A DNA stretch of 46,737 bases from SKVR01 sp964491395 (GCA_964491395.1 CAZBGI010000024.1:1-46737), one strand, 5' to 3'; shown: positions 26,353-34,846, numbered from the stretch's first letter. A program made the numbers and translations. The notes: a model not told the origin generated them from the letters alone.

Positions 26353-26571
26353 TTATTCCTCTTTTTCTGTCTTTGCTTCTTTTTGTTCGTTAACGGAATC
26401 ACTTTCCATCATTTTATTGGCGCGTTCCAGCAATTCGCGACGATCCTGCTCAAGCTTCAAACTGTCCTCTATCTCTTGTTTCCGCTGTTCTTCAGAAGAA
26501 GGGCCGCAGGAGTAAAATAACAATGAAAAGCCGAACAAAAGCAAAATGACATTTTTCCTAATGGGGATCAT
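26353..26571 (-). CDS. Small lipoprotein
   Basis: A 72-residue protein. The N-terminal hydrophobic signal is followed by a lipobox ending FYSC (Cys22), then GPSSEEQRKQ. The rest is a highly charged helix rich in Glu and Lys (SLKLEQDRRELLERANKMM) that looks like a coiled coil. The function is unknown. The ATG at 26571 puts the signal peptide at the start, unlike a longer upstream extension with no signal. It is convergent with the YitT-family gene. Confidence 0.6.
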   Translation of the reverse strand: MIPIRKNVILLLFGFSLLFYSCGPSSEEQRKQEIEDSLKLEQDRRELLERANKMMESDSVNEQKEAKTEKEE

Positions 26572-26805
26572 TCTATTAATTTTTGAAATGATTATTATGA
26601 ATTTACGTAAATCAACAAAGCAATTGAATTCATCAACATACTGATATCCTGTCAAAATTCTGCGAATAATAAGTTTCAGCCAGAAAAATATTTTTTGTTT
26701 AACCTACACGCTTTCTTTTGTTTGCAGTATAATAAATGGGATATCCGGACCCGCTGAAATTAAAAATTAAAAATACAAAAAAACCAACGTTATGCCGAAG
26801 GAAAC

Positions 26806-26836
26806 TTGTTAAAAACTTGAATTTTATTTATCTTCG
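26806..26836 (+). promoter_or_regulatory. Possible promoter of sodB
   Basis: TATCTTCG at 26829-26836 is one base from TAnnTTTG, and TTG at 26806-26808 lies 20 bases upstream. Initiation would fall about 27 bases before the ATG at 26869. Confidence 0.45.
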
Positions 26837-26868
26837 CTAAATACGTTTTATTTAAAAAAAAGGCACTT

Positions 26869-27444
26869 ATGACACACAAATTACCGGCTTTACCTTTTGC
26901 ATCCAATGCATTAGAGCCAATTATCAGCGAGAAAACCATCGGTTTTCATTATGAGAAACATCATCAGACTTATGTAAACAAACTCAATGATCTTATTGAG
27001 GGAACTGAGTTTGAAAACAGCAGCCTGGAGGAAATTATCAAAAAAGCAGAGGGACCTATTTTTAATAATGGTGCCCAGGTTTGGAACCACACGTTCTACT
27101 GGAATTGCCTTTCACCCGATGGTGGCGGCGAACCGGAAGGAGAACTCATGGAAGCCATTAAAGATTCTTTTGGTTCTTTCGACAATTTCAAAAAAGAGTT
27201 TGCCCAGGCCGCAGCAACCCAGTTCGGTTCGGGGTGGGCATGGTTGGTAAAAAATAACGAGGGTAAGCTCGAAATCACCAAAACCCCTAATGCAGAAAAC
27301 CCCTTGCGGGAAGGAAAAACACCTTTGCTCACCTGCGATGTATGGGAACATGCCTACTATCTGGACTACCAGAACCGCCGTCCTGATTATGTTTCTGAGT
27401 TCTGGAAAATTGTGGACTGGAAGAAAGTGGCAGAAAAATTCTGA
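26869..27444 (+). CDS. sodB: Superoxide dismutase, iron type
   Basis: Converts superoxide to oxygen and hydrogen peroxide. The 191-residue protein has all four metal ligands: His27, His74 (NHTFYW), Asp157 and His161 (DVWEHAYYLDY). Gln70 in GAQVWNH is the residue that in known enzymes marks the iron-specific type rather than the manganese type; a cambialistic enzyme cannot be excluded. No signal peptide is seen, so it acts in the cytoplasm. It is a single gene. Its presence points to an organism that at least tolerates oxygen. Confidence 0.94.
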   Translation: MTHKLPALPFASNALEPIISEKTIGFHYEKHHQTYVNKLNDLIEGTEFENSSLEEIIKKAEGPIFNNGAQVWNHTFYWNCLSPDGGGEPEGELMEAIKDSFGSFDNFKKEFAQAAATQFGSGWAWLVKNNEGKLEITKTPNAENPLREGKTPLLTCDVWEHAYYLDYQNRRPDYVSEFWKIVDWKKVAEKF

Positions 27445-27603
27445 TTCCAAAAGCGAATTTTAAAAAACGGAACTGAAGAATAATACACCGGGGTTTCTCA
27501 TTAGCAATTTGTAATATCTGCAATCGTTTTATGCGGATAATGTAAAAGTTCGGGAGGAAAACACGGGTATTGCTTCAGTTTCGTTTTGTGGATTTTGTGG
27601 CAC

Positions 27604-27637
27604 AAAAAAAACCGGCTGGTAACCACACCAACCGGTT
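27604..27637 (-). terminator. Rho-independent terminator, leftward
   Basis: On the minus strand AACCGGTTGGT pairs with ACCAGCCGGTT (11-bp stem with a wobble, 6-base loop) and runs straight into TTTTTTTT. On the plus strand there is no U-tract. So it ends a leftward transcript, although both flanking genes point right. It supports the small RNA entry that follows. Confidence 0.75.
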
Positions 27638-27716
27638 CAATCCACAATTAAATAACCACAAAAACTAATACACTGTAATAACCAATAAACGATGGTTAAC
27701 TAATGTTTGTTTGCCT
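27604..27716 (-). ncRNA. Candidate small RNA between sodB and rprX
   Basis: The minus strand has TACTTTTG (27730 to 27723), an exact -7 box, then about 113 bases ending in the strong terminator at 27604-27637. A second small hairpin, TAACCA/TGGTTA, lies at 27679-27698. No protein is encoded. The -33 side is weak: CAAA at 27755-27758 is spaced 24 bases instead of 19-21. No known RNA family is recognised. Confidence 0.5.
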
Positions 27717-27760
27717 TGACAACAAAAGTATTTGAAATTACTTATATGTGTATCCAAAAA

Positions 27761-27790
27761 ATGTTAATTGTAGTTAACTTAGATTAACAT
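27761..27790. promoter_or_regulatory. 30-base palindromic operator candidate
   Basis: ATGTTAAT (27761-27768) and ATTAACAT (27783-27790) are exact reverse complements, and the centre holds the palindrome AGTTAACT (27772-27779). It lies just upstream of the small RNA promoter and about 170 bases before rprX, where a dimeric regulator could bind. The regulator is unknown. Confidence 0.45.
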
Positions 27791-27957
27791 GTCAGCCCTG
27801 TAAATGTAACCAACAAACAATCAGCTACTTGACTTGCAGGACATAAATGATAGCAAAACAGCACATTAAACTATGTTAAAAACTGAACATAAGCCTTTTA
27901 GAGTTTGTAATTTTAGCATCTTCAATATAAAAAAGCCGTATTTGTATCAGACTGTTC

Positions 27958-29556
27958 ATGAAGAAAAATGTCATCATATTTGTCATTGTTATTATCACCA
28001 TCTCCCTGGTAGGACTCATTGGCATACAACTTTACTGGATTAGCAGTGCGCTGTCTGTAAAAGAAGCCAATTTCAGCAGAGGCGTAAGTGAGGCTATTAC
28101 CAATGCCATCTACAAATACAACAAACTTGAAATGGCCAATTCCATTGTTCGTAAGCAAGAACAGGATCGCCAGGTTAACCGGTTTTTCAGTGCCCTCGAT
28201 TCTATCAACCGGGAATATTACCTGGATGTGCTCAGAGCTGTCAATTCAGAAAATCATGCCATAGACGATCTTTTGTCAGGCTGGGAAGGAGATCCTTTTC
28301 AACAGCAGGCAGATATATACGGGAGAGGAACACAACAAAATTTTGACACGATATATGGTGAAAACAGGCAACATAATGCTACCCATAAAGGATATGCAAC
28401 AAGTCCCGGCATGTCGGGTAACTATGATGCCCTTCTGGAGTTTTTCCAGAGAACAAAAATTGTCAATGAAATTTTTGATGATTTATTTTCCAACAACATC
28501 TTGCTGAGTTCTTCTTCAGAATCGAGTCAAATGACACTGGATTCACTAATTAAGACAGAATTGGAAAGACAAGGCATCAATATCTCTTTCGAATTTGGCA
28601 TTTACGACCATAATTATAATGTGATGCTGGCGGAAAAAACCGGCAAATACACCAAAGAATTGATGGAGTCCAATTACATTTACAGCCTATACCCCAATGT
28701 TCTTTTTGCCAACCCGGAGTTTTTGCTGTTGTACTTTCCCAGTCAGAAAAAATATTTGCTGACGCAGATGAATATAATGTCAGCCATATCTACCATTTTT
28801 ATTCTTGTCATCATTAGTTCATTTACTTACACAATAATTACCATATTTCGACAAAAGAAACTATCTTTGATAAAAAATGATTTCATTAACAATATGACTC
28901 ATGAATTAAAAACACCTATTTCAACTATTTCGCTTGCCTGTCAGGCACTTAGGGACAAAGACGTTCAGAAGTCAGAAACATTGTATCAAAATTACATCAA
29001 TGTAATAAATGAAGAAAACGGACGATTAGGCATGATGGCTGAAAAAGTGTTGCAAACGGCACAATTGGATAAGGGCAAGCTCCGTTTAAACAAGGTGGGT
29101 TTTAATTTACATGATGTTATCGAAGATGCCATAAAAAAAATCGATCTTCAGCTTAAATCAAGGCATGGAAAGATAAAAACAACGCTTGCTGCCGAATTCA
29201 GCTTTGTAGAAGCCGACAAGGTACACTTACAAAACGTGATTTTCAACTTGCTCGACAATGCCATAAAGTACTCTCAGGAAAGCCCTGAGATAAAAATATC
29301 AACAGAAAATGTGAACAAGGGAATATTAATTCATGTTAGTGATAAAGGACTGGGTATAAGCAAAGCCAACCAAAAAAAAATATTTGACACCTTATACCGG
29401 ATATCAACTGGCAATGTGCACAATGTAAAAGGTTTCGGATTGGGATTGAGTTACGTTAAAGCAATTGTAGAAATGCATGGAGGATATATAAATCTGGAGA
29501 GTGAAATCCGAAAAGGTTCTACCTTCAGCATTTTCATCCCTTTCGGATTTGAATAG
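27958..29556 (+). CDS. rprX: Sensor histidine kinase, RprX-like
   Basis: A 532-residue inner-membrane sensor kinase. Residues 5-28 form the first membrane helix, the sensor region extends to about 275, and a second helix lies near 277-300 (ISTIFILVIISSFTYTIITI). A HisKA domain follows with phospho-accepting His315 in NNMTHELKTPIST, then HATPase_c with the N box NVIFNLLDNAIKYS, the DKGLGIS box and GFGLGLSYVKAIVEMHGG. The domain order and the downstream OmpR-type regulator resemble RprX/RprY of Bacteroides fragilis. The signal sensed is unknown. The first few residues partly overlap a leftward frame that is not a gene. Confidence 0.85.
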   Translation: MKKNVIIFVIVIITISLVGLIGIQLYWISSALSVKEANFSRGVSEAITNAIYKYNKLEMANSIVRKQEQDRQVNRFFSALDSINREYYLDVLRAVNSENHAIDDLLSGWEGDPFQQQADIYGRGTQQNFDTIYGENRQHNATHKGYATSPGMSGNYDALLEFFQRTKIVNEIFDDLFSNNILLSSSSESSQMTLDSLIKTELERQGINISFEFGIYDHNYNVMLAEKTGKYTKELMESNYIYSLYPNVLFANPEFLLLYFPSQKKYLLTQMNIMSAISTIFILVIISSFTYTIITIFRQKKLSLIKNDFINNMTHELKTPISTISLACQALRDKDVQKSETLYQNYINVINEENGRLGMMAEKVLQTAQLDKGKLRLNKVGFNLHDVIEDAIKKIDLQLKSRHGKIKTTLAAEFSFVEADKVHLQNVIFNLLDNAIKYSQESPEIKISTENVNKGILIHVSDKGLGISKANQKKIFDTLYRISTGNVHNVKGFGLGLSYVKAIVEMHGGYINLESEIRKGSTFSIFIPFGFE

Positions 29557-29585
29557 TATCATACAACGATAACGAACAATAATTT

Positions 29586-29591
29586 AGGAGG
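29586..29591 (+). promoter_or_regulatory. Strong Shine-Dalgarno before rprY
   Basis: AGGAGG lies seven bases before the ATG at 29599. Canonical Shine-Dalgarno sites are rare in this phylum and absent before most genes here, so rprY may be translated more strongly than its neighbours. Confidence 0.6.
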
Positions 29592-29598
29592 TTTTATA

Positions 29599-30315
29599 AT
29601 GGAGAATAAAAAAATTAAAATTTTGCTGGCAGAAGATGACCCTAACCTGGGTACCATCCTCAAAGCATTTCTTGAAGCCAAAGGTTTTCCTGCAAAACTG
29701 GCTGTTAACGGTGTGGAAGCTCAAAATATGTTTTTGAAAGAATCTTTTGACTTTTGCATTTTCGACGTAATGATGCCCGAAAAAGATGGCTTTACATTGG
29801 CAAAAGATATTCGGAAAATTGACAAGAAGGTTCCTATTCTTTTCCTTACAGCCAAAACAATGCAGGAAGATATTATTGAAGGATTGAAAATCGGCGCAGA
29901 CGATTACCTTACCAAACCCTTCAGCATGGAGGAATTGTTGCTTCGAATCAATGCCATCATCAGGCGTTCCAATTTGGATGATGCTTCCAACTCTCAAAAA
30001 ACTTTCTTCCATATCGGAGATTATACTTTCGATTTTGCCCGCCAAATACTGGCCTACAAAGGAGAAGAGCAAAAATTGACATCTAAAGAAGCTCAGCTGC
30101 TGAAAATGTTGTGTGACTTTACCAATGAGGTACTTGACAGGTCTCTGGCGCTGAAAAAAATATGGCTTGACGACAATTATTTCAACGCTCGCAGCATGGA
30201 TGTTTATATTGCCAAACTGAGAAAATATCTCAAAAGAGATCCCAACGTGGAACTACTCAATGTGCATGGAAAAGGATTCAAGCTCATTGTAAATGAAAAC
30301 AATGATGTAAGTTAA
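29599..30315 (+). CDS. rprY: Response regulator, OmpR family, RprY-like
   Basis: A 238-residue DNA-binding response regulator. The receiver domain has the acidic pair in LAEDDPN and phosphorylation site Asp56 (CIFDVMMPEKDGF), then FLTAKTMQEDIIEG and the switch lysine in DDYLTKPF. The C-terminal winged helix (about 135-235) ends in SMDVYIAKLRKYLKRDP and NVHGKGFKLIV. The sequence strongly recalls B. fragilis RprY as I remember it. It is cotranscribed with the upstream kinase, with a 42-base gap, a strong ribosome binding site and a terminator just after. Confidence 0.88.
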   Translation: MENKKIKILLAEDDPNLGTILKAFLEAKGFPAKLAVNGVEAQNMFLKESFDFCIFDVMMPEKDGFTLAKDIRKIDKKVPILFLTAKTMQEDIIEGLKIGADDYLTKPFSMEELLLRINAIIRRSNLDDASNSQKTFFHIGDYTFDFARQILAYKGEEQKLTSKEAQLLKMLCDFTNEVLDRSLALKKIWLDDNYFNARSMDVYIAKLRKYLKRDPNVELLNVHGKGFKLIVNENNDVS

Positions 30316-30356
30316 AATATTTTCTGTAGCGCAATTAACCGCTCTCTAAAATTTAT

Positions 30357-30402
30357 AACCGTGTTATGGTGTGCAAAACATTATAGCCCGGTTTTTTATT
30401 TT
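30357..30402 (+). terminator. Terminator of rprXY
   Basis: AACCG (30357-30361) pairs with CGGTT (30389-30393), with further pairing inside through one mismatch (GTTATGG with ATTATAG, including wobbles). It is followed by TTTTTTATTTT. It sits about 40 bases after the rprY stop. Confidence 0.7.
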
Positions 30403-30450
30403 CAGGTATGCATTAATGAATTACATTGTTGTCCGGTTAAAATGTTCCGT

Positions 30451-30574
30451 TCCTATGGATTTCCATTTCATCCCCACGGGATTAATCCTCCTGCCAACAT
30501 CGTTTTTAAACTCCGTTAGGAGTAAAATGTTCATGAGCATATAGTATACCCCTCTGTCCTTAATCCCTTAGGGA
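30451..30574. repeat. Cluster of REP-like short palindromes
   Basis: Four small palindromes lie within 125 bases: TCC-TAT-GGA (30451), ATCCC-CAC-GGGAT (30470), ACTCC-GTTA-GGAGT (30510) and TCCC-TTA-GGGA (30564). Each has a Y-rich arm, a 3-4 base loop and a matching R-rich arm. They share the form of the GTCCC-TACGGGAC elements that I recall scattered through Bacteroidota intergenic regions. No transposase is nearby. Confidence 0.55.
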
Positions 30575-30734
30575 CGGCACAAACAAAAGAGATTTCAGGA
30601 ACAACCAATGATTTTACCGGTCACTACTGAATGAATTATTAAAACAAACACGACAAACTCAATCCTTGGTAACATACAGAAAAACTAATAGGAAACTGTT
30701 AAGCCTTTTCTTATGAAATGTGGAGGGTGTTTCG

Positions 30735-30742
30735 TATATTTG
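30735..30742 (+). promoter_or_regulatory. Promoter -7 box of the suf operon
   Basis: TATATTTG followed by CA is an exact -7 element, about 95 bases before the sufB ATG. A good -33 box is lacking (TTAT at 30711 or TTTC at 30707), which may mean an activator is needed. Initiation would fall near 30749, next to the Fur-like site. Confidence 0.65.
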
Positions 30743-30750
30743 CACTCCAA

Positions 30751-30767
30751 TTTAAAATCATTCTAAA
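30751..30767. promoter_or_regulatory. Fur-like operator before sufB
   Basis: TTTAAAAT-C-ATTCTAAA is an 8-1-8 inverted repeat with one mismatch, close to the TTTAGAAT-N-ATTCTAAA form of Fur-type sites. A second copy overlaps at 30760-30774 (ATTCTAAATAAGAAT). It lies just downstream of the predicted start, where binding would block transcription. The site is seen; the regulator is inferred. Confidence 0.5.
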
Positions 30768-30836
30768 TAAGAATGAAAATCCAACAGATTCGCTATTTAT
30801 TTGTTGACACACGCATAACATCAAAAATAAGTGCCC

Positions 30837-32288
30837 ATGGCAGAAGATAAAAACAACGACATACTTGATGAATTCACCCAAAGTGATTACAAGTATGGAT
30901 TTTACACAGATATAGAAATGGACCAGGCTCCCAAGGGGCTCACGGAGGATACCATTCGGTTTATTTCGGCCAAAAAGAATGAACCTGAGTTTATGTTAGA
31001 ATTCAGGCTCAAAGCATTTCGTCACTGGAAAACACTCAAAGAACCCCATTGGGCCCACGTAAATTATCCCCCCATAGATTTCCAGGACATCATTTATTAC
31101 TCCGCTCCCCGAAGAAAGCCCAAATTTGAGAGCCTGGATGAAGTTGACCCCGAATTACTGGAGACTTTCGAAAAGCTTGGTATTCCGCTCGAGGAACAGA
31201 AACAACTGGCCGGGGTTGCTGTAGATGCAGTAATGGATAGTGTTTCTGTGGCTACCACTTTTCGCGGTGCATTGGAGGAAAAAGGGATAATTTTCTGTTC
31301 CTTCAGTGAGGCAGTTCAAAAACACCCTGAACTGGTAAAAAAGCATATCGGATCGGTTGTTCCTTACACTGACAATTTTTATGCAGCTCTCAATTCAGCA
31401 GTATTCAGCGATGGCTCTTTTTGCTATATCCCTAAAGGAGTAAAAAGCCCGCTCGAGTTGTCTACTTATTTTCGTATCAATGCAGCCAATACAGGTCAGT
31501 TTGAAAGAACGCTTATTGTAGCAGAAGAAGGCAGTTATGTTAGCTACATGGAAGGTTGTACAGCCCCCATACGCGATGAAAACCAACTCCATGCTGCCAT
31601 TGTAGAAATTGTTGCCAAAAAAGATGCGGAAGTAAAATACTCTACCGTTCAGAACTGGTGGCCTGGAGATAAAAAAGGGAAAGGCGGAGTGTATAATTTT
31701 GTTACAAAGCGTGGCTTATGTGAGGGAGATAACTCAAAAATCTCCTGGACACAGGTGGAAACCGGCTCTGCCATAACCTGGAAATACCCCAGTGTAGTGC
31801 TCATGGGGAACAACTCCATCGGTGAGTTTTATTCTGTGGCGGTTACCAACAATATGCAACAGGCAGACACGGGAACCAAAATGATACACCTGGGCAAAAA
31901 TACACGCAGCACCATTATTTCCAAAGGGATTTCTGCCGGCAGAAGCAACAACAGCTATCGGGGCCTGGTCAAAACCAGCCGCAATGCTGAAAATGCACGA
32001 AATTTCTCTCAATGCGACTCTTTGCTGCTGGGAGATCAGTGCGGAGCCCATACATTTCCTTATGTAGAAGTAGGCAATCGTTCGTCCATTGTGGAACACG
32101 AGGCAACCACCAGCAAAATTTCCGAGGATCAGCTCTTTTACTGTCTGCAAAGAGGAATCGATATGGAAAGTGCTATTGGGCTTATTGTTAACGGATACGC
32201 CAAAGAGGTACTCAGTAAACTTCCCATGGAATTTGCTGTGGAAGCTCAAAAACTTTTATCTATCAGCCTGGAAGGGAGTGTAGGATAA
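30837..32288 (+). CDS. sufB: Fe-S cluster assembly protein SufB
   Basis: The scaffold core of the SUF Fe-S cluster assembly machine; it forms the SufBC2D complex, on which clusters are built from sulfur delivered by SufS. The 483-residue protein has the SufB pattern YGFYTDIEMDQAPKGL near the start, VPYTDNFYAALNSAVFSDGS and SYVSYMEGCTAPIRDENQLH in the middle, and VEHEATTSKISEDQLFYCLQ near the end. A GTG six bases upstream could also start the frame, but the ATG at 30837 is preferred. It is the first gene of the suf operon, under a promoter with a Fur-like operator. Confidence 0.95.
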   Translation: MAEDKNNDILDEFTQSDYKYGFYTDIEMDQAPKGLTEDTIRFISAKKNEPEFMLEFRLKAFRHWKTLKEPHWAHVNYPPIDFQDIIYYSAPRRKPKFESLDEVDPELLETFEKLGIPLEEQKQLAGVAVDAVMDSVSVATTFRGALEEKGIIFCSFSEAVQKHPELVKKHIGSVVPYTDNFYAALNSAVFSDGSFCYIPKGVKSPLELSTYFRINAANTGQFERTLIVAEEGSYVSYMEGCTAPIRDENQLHAAIVEIVAKKDAEVKYSTVQNWWPGDKKGKGGVYNFVTKRGLCEGDNSKISWTQVETGSAITWKYPSVVLMGNNSIGEFYSVAVTNNMQQADTGTKMIHLGKNTRSTIISKGISAGRSNNSYRGLVKTSRNAENARNFSQCDSLLLGDQCGAHTFPYVEVGNRSSIVEHEATTSKISEDQLFYCLQRGIDMESAIGLIVNGYAKEVLSKLPMEFAVEAQKLLSISLEGSVG

Positions 32289-32412
32289 ACCTGAAATCAC
32301 ACAAAAAAGAAGCCAGAGTATTAGCTGTGTATCAGCAGTACCATCACAAAGATTAATAACACGTTTTAATTGCAATTTCAACCAACCCATTTCTTAATAC
32401 AATAATATTCTG

Positions 32413-32652
32413 ATGAAGTCAATAGCCTTTAAATCAAAAATAGAGAACAATAAAATACCCGTTCCTGAAAAACATTTTGCCGATCTCAAAGACATGAACC
32501 TTAAAGATGTCAGGGTAATTGTTATGATAGAAGAGCTGGAGGAATTTGATGATTCAGCATTTAATGAATTTGCTCAGCAGTTTTTCAAGAAATATGCCTC
32601 CAATCTTGAACGAATAAAAAGTATGATCGATAATAATAAAATAGAACGATAA
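32413..32652 (+). CDS. Small antitoxin-like protein inside the suf operon
   Basis: A 79-residue protein that I do not recognise. The first half (KSIAFKSKIENNKIPVPEKH, DVRVIVMIEE) resembles the short beta-hairpin DNA-binding heads of antitoxin-like proteins such as AbrB/VapB relatives. The second half is helical and charged. Its stop codon overlaps the sufC start by one base (TAATG), so it is translated with sufC. No toxin gene is beside it. It interrupts the usual sufB-sufC order, and a 124-base gap separates it from sufB. A suf-related accessory role is also possible. Confidence 0.55.
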   Translation: MKSIAFKSKIENNKIPVPEKHFADLKDMNLKDVRVIVMIEELEEFDDSAFNEFAQQFFKKYASNLERIKSMIDNNKIER

Positions 32653-33416
32653 TGTTAACTATAAAAGACCTCTCGGTATCCATAAATGGAAAACCCATAT
32701 TAAAAGATTTCAACCTGGAAGTAAATCCCGGGGAAATACATGCCATCATGGGTCCTAACGGAACCGGTAAAAGCACATTGGCTTCAGTAATTGCCGGACG
32801 CGACATGTATGATGTAGACAAAGGGCAGATTACATACCTGGGCAAAGATTTGTTTGAAATGGAGCCGGAAATTCGTGCACGCGAGGGCATATTTTTAGGA
32901 TTCCAGTATCCTGTAGAAATTCCAGGGGTAAGTATGGCCAATTTTTTGCGTACAGCCATCAACGAAAGAAGAAAATACCATGACCTGGAACCACTAAGCG
33001 GTGCTGAGTTCCTGAAACTTATGGAAGAACGCAAGAAACTTGTTGAAATTCATTCCAAACTCACCAATCGATCGGTTAACGAAGGTTTTTCAGGAGGAGA
33101 AAAAAAGAAAAACGAAATCTTTCAGATGGCCATGTTGGAACCCAAGATTGCCATCCTTGATGAAACCGATTCGGGTCTGGACATTGATGCCCTGAAAGTG
33201 GTGGCTAATGGTGTAAACAAACTTAAAAAGCCCGAAAACGCTACCATTGTAATCACCCACTATCAGCGTTTGCTGGATTATATTGTGCCTGATTTTGTGC
33301 ATGTACTGTTTGATGGTCGCATTGTGAAAAGCGGAGGCAAAGAACTGGCCATCGAACTTGAAGAGAAAGGATATGAATGGATTAGAAAAGAAGCGGGTAT
33401 TGAAGAACCCATGTAA
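32652..33416 (+). CDS. sufC: Fe-S cluster assembly ATPase SufC
   Basis: The ATP-binding subunit that drives conformational change of SufBC2D. The 254-residue ABC-type ATPase has Walker A GPNGTGKST (residues 35-43), the signature FSGGEKKKNEIFQMAML (typical of SufC), Walker B KIAILDETDSGLDIDAL and the switch His in VITHYQR. Its ATG overlaps the stop of the small upstream gene, and it ends 17 bases before sufD. Confidence 0.96.
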   Translation: MLTIKDLSVSINGKPILKDFNLEVNPGEIHAIMGPNGTGKSTLASVIAGRDMYDVDKGQITYLGKDLFEMEPEIRAREGIFLGFQYPVEIPGVSMANFLRTAINERRKYHDLEPLSGAEFLKLMEERKKLVEIHSKLTNRSVNEGFSGGEKKKNEIFQMAMLEPKIAILDETDSGLDIDALKVVANGVNKLKKPENATIVITHYQRLLDYIVPDFVHVLFDGRIVKSGGKELAIELEEKGYEWIRKEAGIEEPM

Positions 33417-33433
33417 CAAATAATTTCTACAAA

Positions 33434-34843
33434 ATGCCTGATATTACTGAAAATATTACCTCAGAACAAATGATGATCAATCTGTTCAGGGAAAACTTTG
33501 AAACCATCGTTGCCAATGAACCCAAAAACATCACTGCCCTGAGACAAAAAGCCATCAAAGAGGTGGAAACCCATGGTTTTCCGGATACAGATACCGAAAA
33601 CTGGCGTTTTACCAACCTCGACCCCCTCTTTCATACACCCTACCGTTTTGATTTTACCAACCAGAGCCGCCCCTTTGATATTGACAAAATTTTTAGTTGC
33701 GACGTGTATGATCTGGATACTTTCAGCATCACCCTGTTGAATGGCTGGTATGTTTATCAAAATGCTCCGCTCACAACGCTGAGCAATGGGACCATCATTG
33801 GGAGTCTGGCCAAAGCCATGGAGGTATATCCTGAGCTGGTAGAGAAATACCTGGGCAAGACTGCCCGACTCGATCAGCCCGGACTTACAGCACTCAACAC
33901 TGCATTCTTTCAGGATGGTATTTTTGTATACGTGCCCCAGGGAGTAGAAGTTGAAAAACCCATTCAGATTATTAACATCATTGACTCATCCGAGCCCCTG
34001 ATGATCCATCCCCGTCACCTGGTAATTCAGGAGGAAAAAAGCAAGCTTACCCTGGTACATTGCGACCATTCACTCACACATAACGTGAGTTTAACCAATA
34101 GTCTGTCGGAAACATTCCTGGAAAAAGAAGCATTTCTGGACTTTTACAAAATACAGAATAAGGGACACAATTCGGCCGTTGTGCACAATGCGTATTTCAA
34201 ACAGAAAAAACAAAGCAACCTCAACTCTCATTCGTTGATTCTGAACGGAGGATTTACCAAAAACATTGTCAACGTGGAGCTGATGGAACCCGAAGCAAAT
34301 GCAGTCCTTAATGGTTTGTATCTTGTTGATAACAACCAGCATGTTGACAACCAGCTTTTTATTGACCATGCCTCTCCTCATTGCCAAAGTGAGCAACTCT
34401 ACAAAGGAATACTTGATGATGAAGCCACAGCAGTTTTCAATGGAAAAATCATGGTGCGAAGAGATGCTCAGAAAACACTGGCCTATCAGAACAATAAAAA
34501 TATTCTTCTCACCGATGAGGCCAAGGCCAATGCCCAACCGCAACTTGAGATATATGCCGACGATGTGAAATGCAGCCATGGAGCCACCGTGGGACAACTT
34601 GACCCGGAAGCCATGTTTTATCTGCGCTCCAGAGGCCTTGGAGAACGTACGGCAAGACAACTGCTCATGTATGCCTTTGCAGGAGAGGTCGTGCAACGTA
34701 TTGCCATCGACCCGTTGAGAGAAAGAATTGATCATCTGGTAGAAAAACGTCTTCAAGGAGAGCTTTCCATCTGTGATCAATGTGTGTTGCACTGCAACAG
34801 CAAAGAACCCACCGTTTTTAACATCGATGTAAGCAAATTATAA
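33434..34843 (+). CDS. sufD: Fe-S cluster assembly protein SufD
   Basis: Partner of SufB in the SUF scaffold. The 469-residue protein has the N-terminal WRFTNLDPL typical of SufD, a beta-helical middle (IFVYVPQGVEVEKPIQ, NLNSHSLILNGGF, LNGLYLVDNNQHVDNQLFIDH, split as LNGLYLVDNN and QHVDNQLFIDH) and the C-terminal HGATVGQLDPEAMFYLRSRG, which matches the family end. It is 17 bases after sufC and 3 bases before sufS. Confidence 0.94.
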   Translation: MPDITENITSEQMMINLFRENFETIVANEPKNITALRQKAIKEVETHGFPDTDTENWRFTNLDPLFHTPYRFDFTNQSRPFDIDKIFSCDVYDLDTFSITLLNGWYVYQNAPLTTLSNGTIIGSLAKAMEVYPELVEKYLGKTARLDQPGLTALNTAFFQDGIFVYVPQGVEVEKPIQIINIIDSSEPLMIHPRHLVIQEEKSKLTLVHCDHSLTHNVSLTNSLSETFLEKEAFLDFYKIQNKGHNSAVVHNAYFKQKKQSNLNSHSLILNGGFTKNIVNVELMEPEANAVLNGLYLVDNNQHVDNQLFIDHASPHCQSEQLYKGILDDEATAVFNGKIMVRRDAQKTLAYQNNKNILLTDEAKANAQPQLEIYADDVKCSHGATVGQLDPEAMFYLRSRGLGERTARQLLMYAFAGEVVQRIAIDPLRERIDHLVEKRLQGELSICDQCVLHCNSKEPTVFNIDVSKL

Positions 34844-34846
34844 TCC

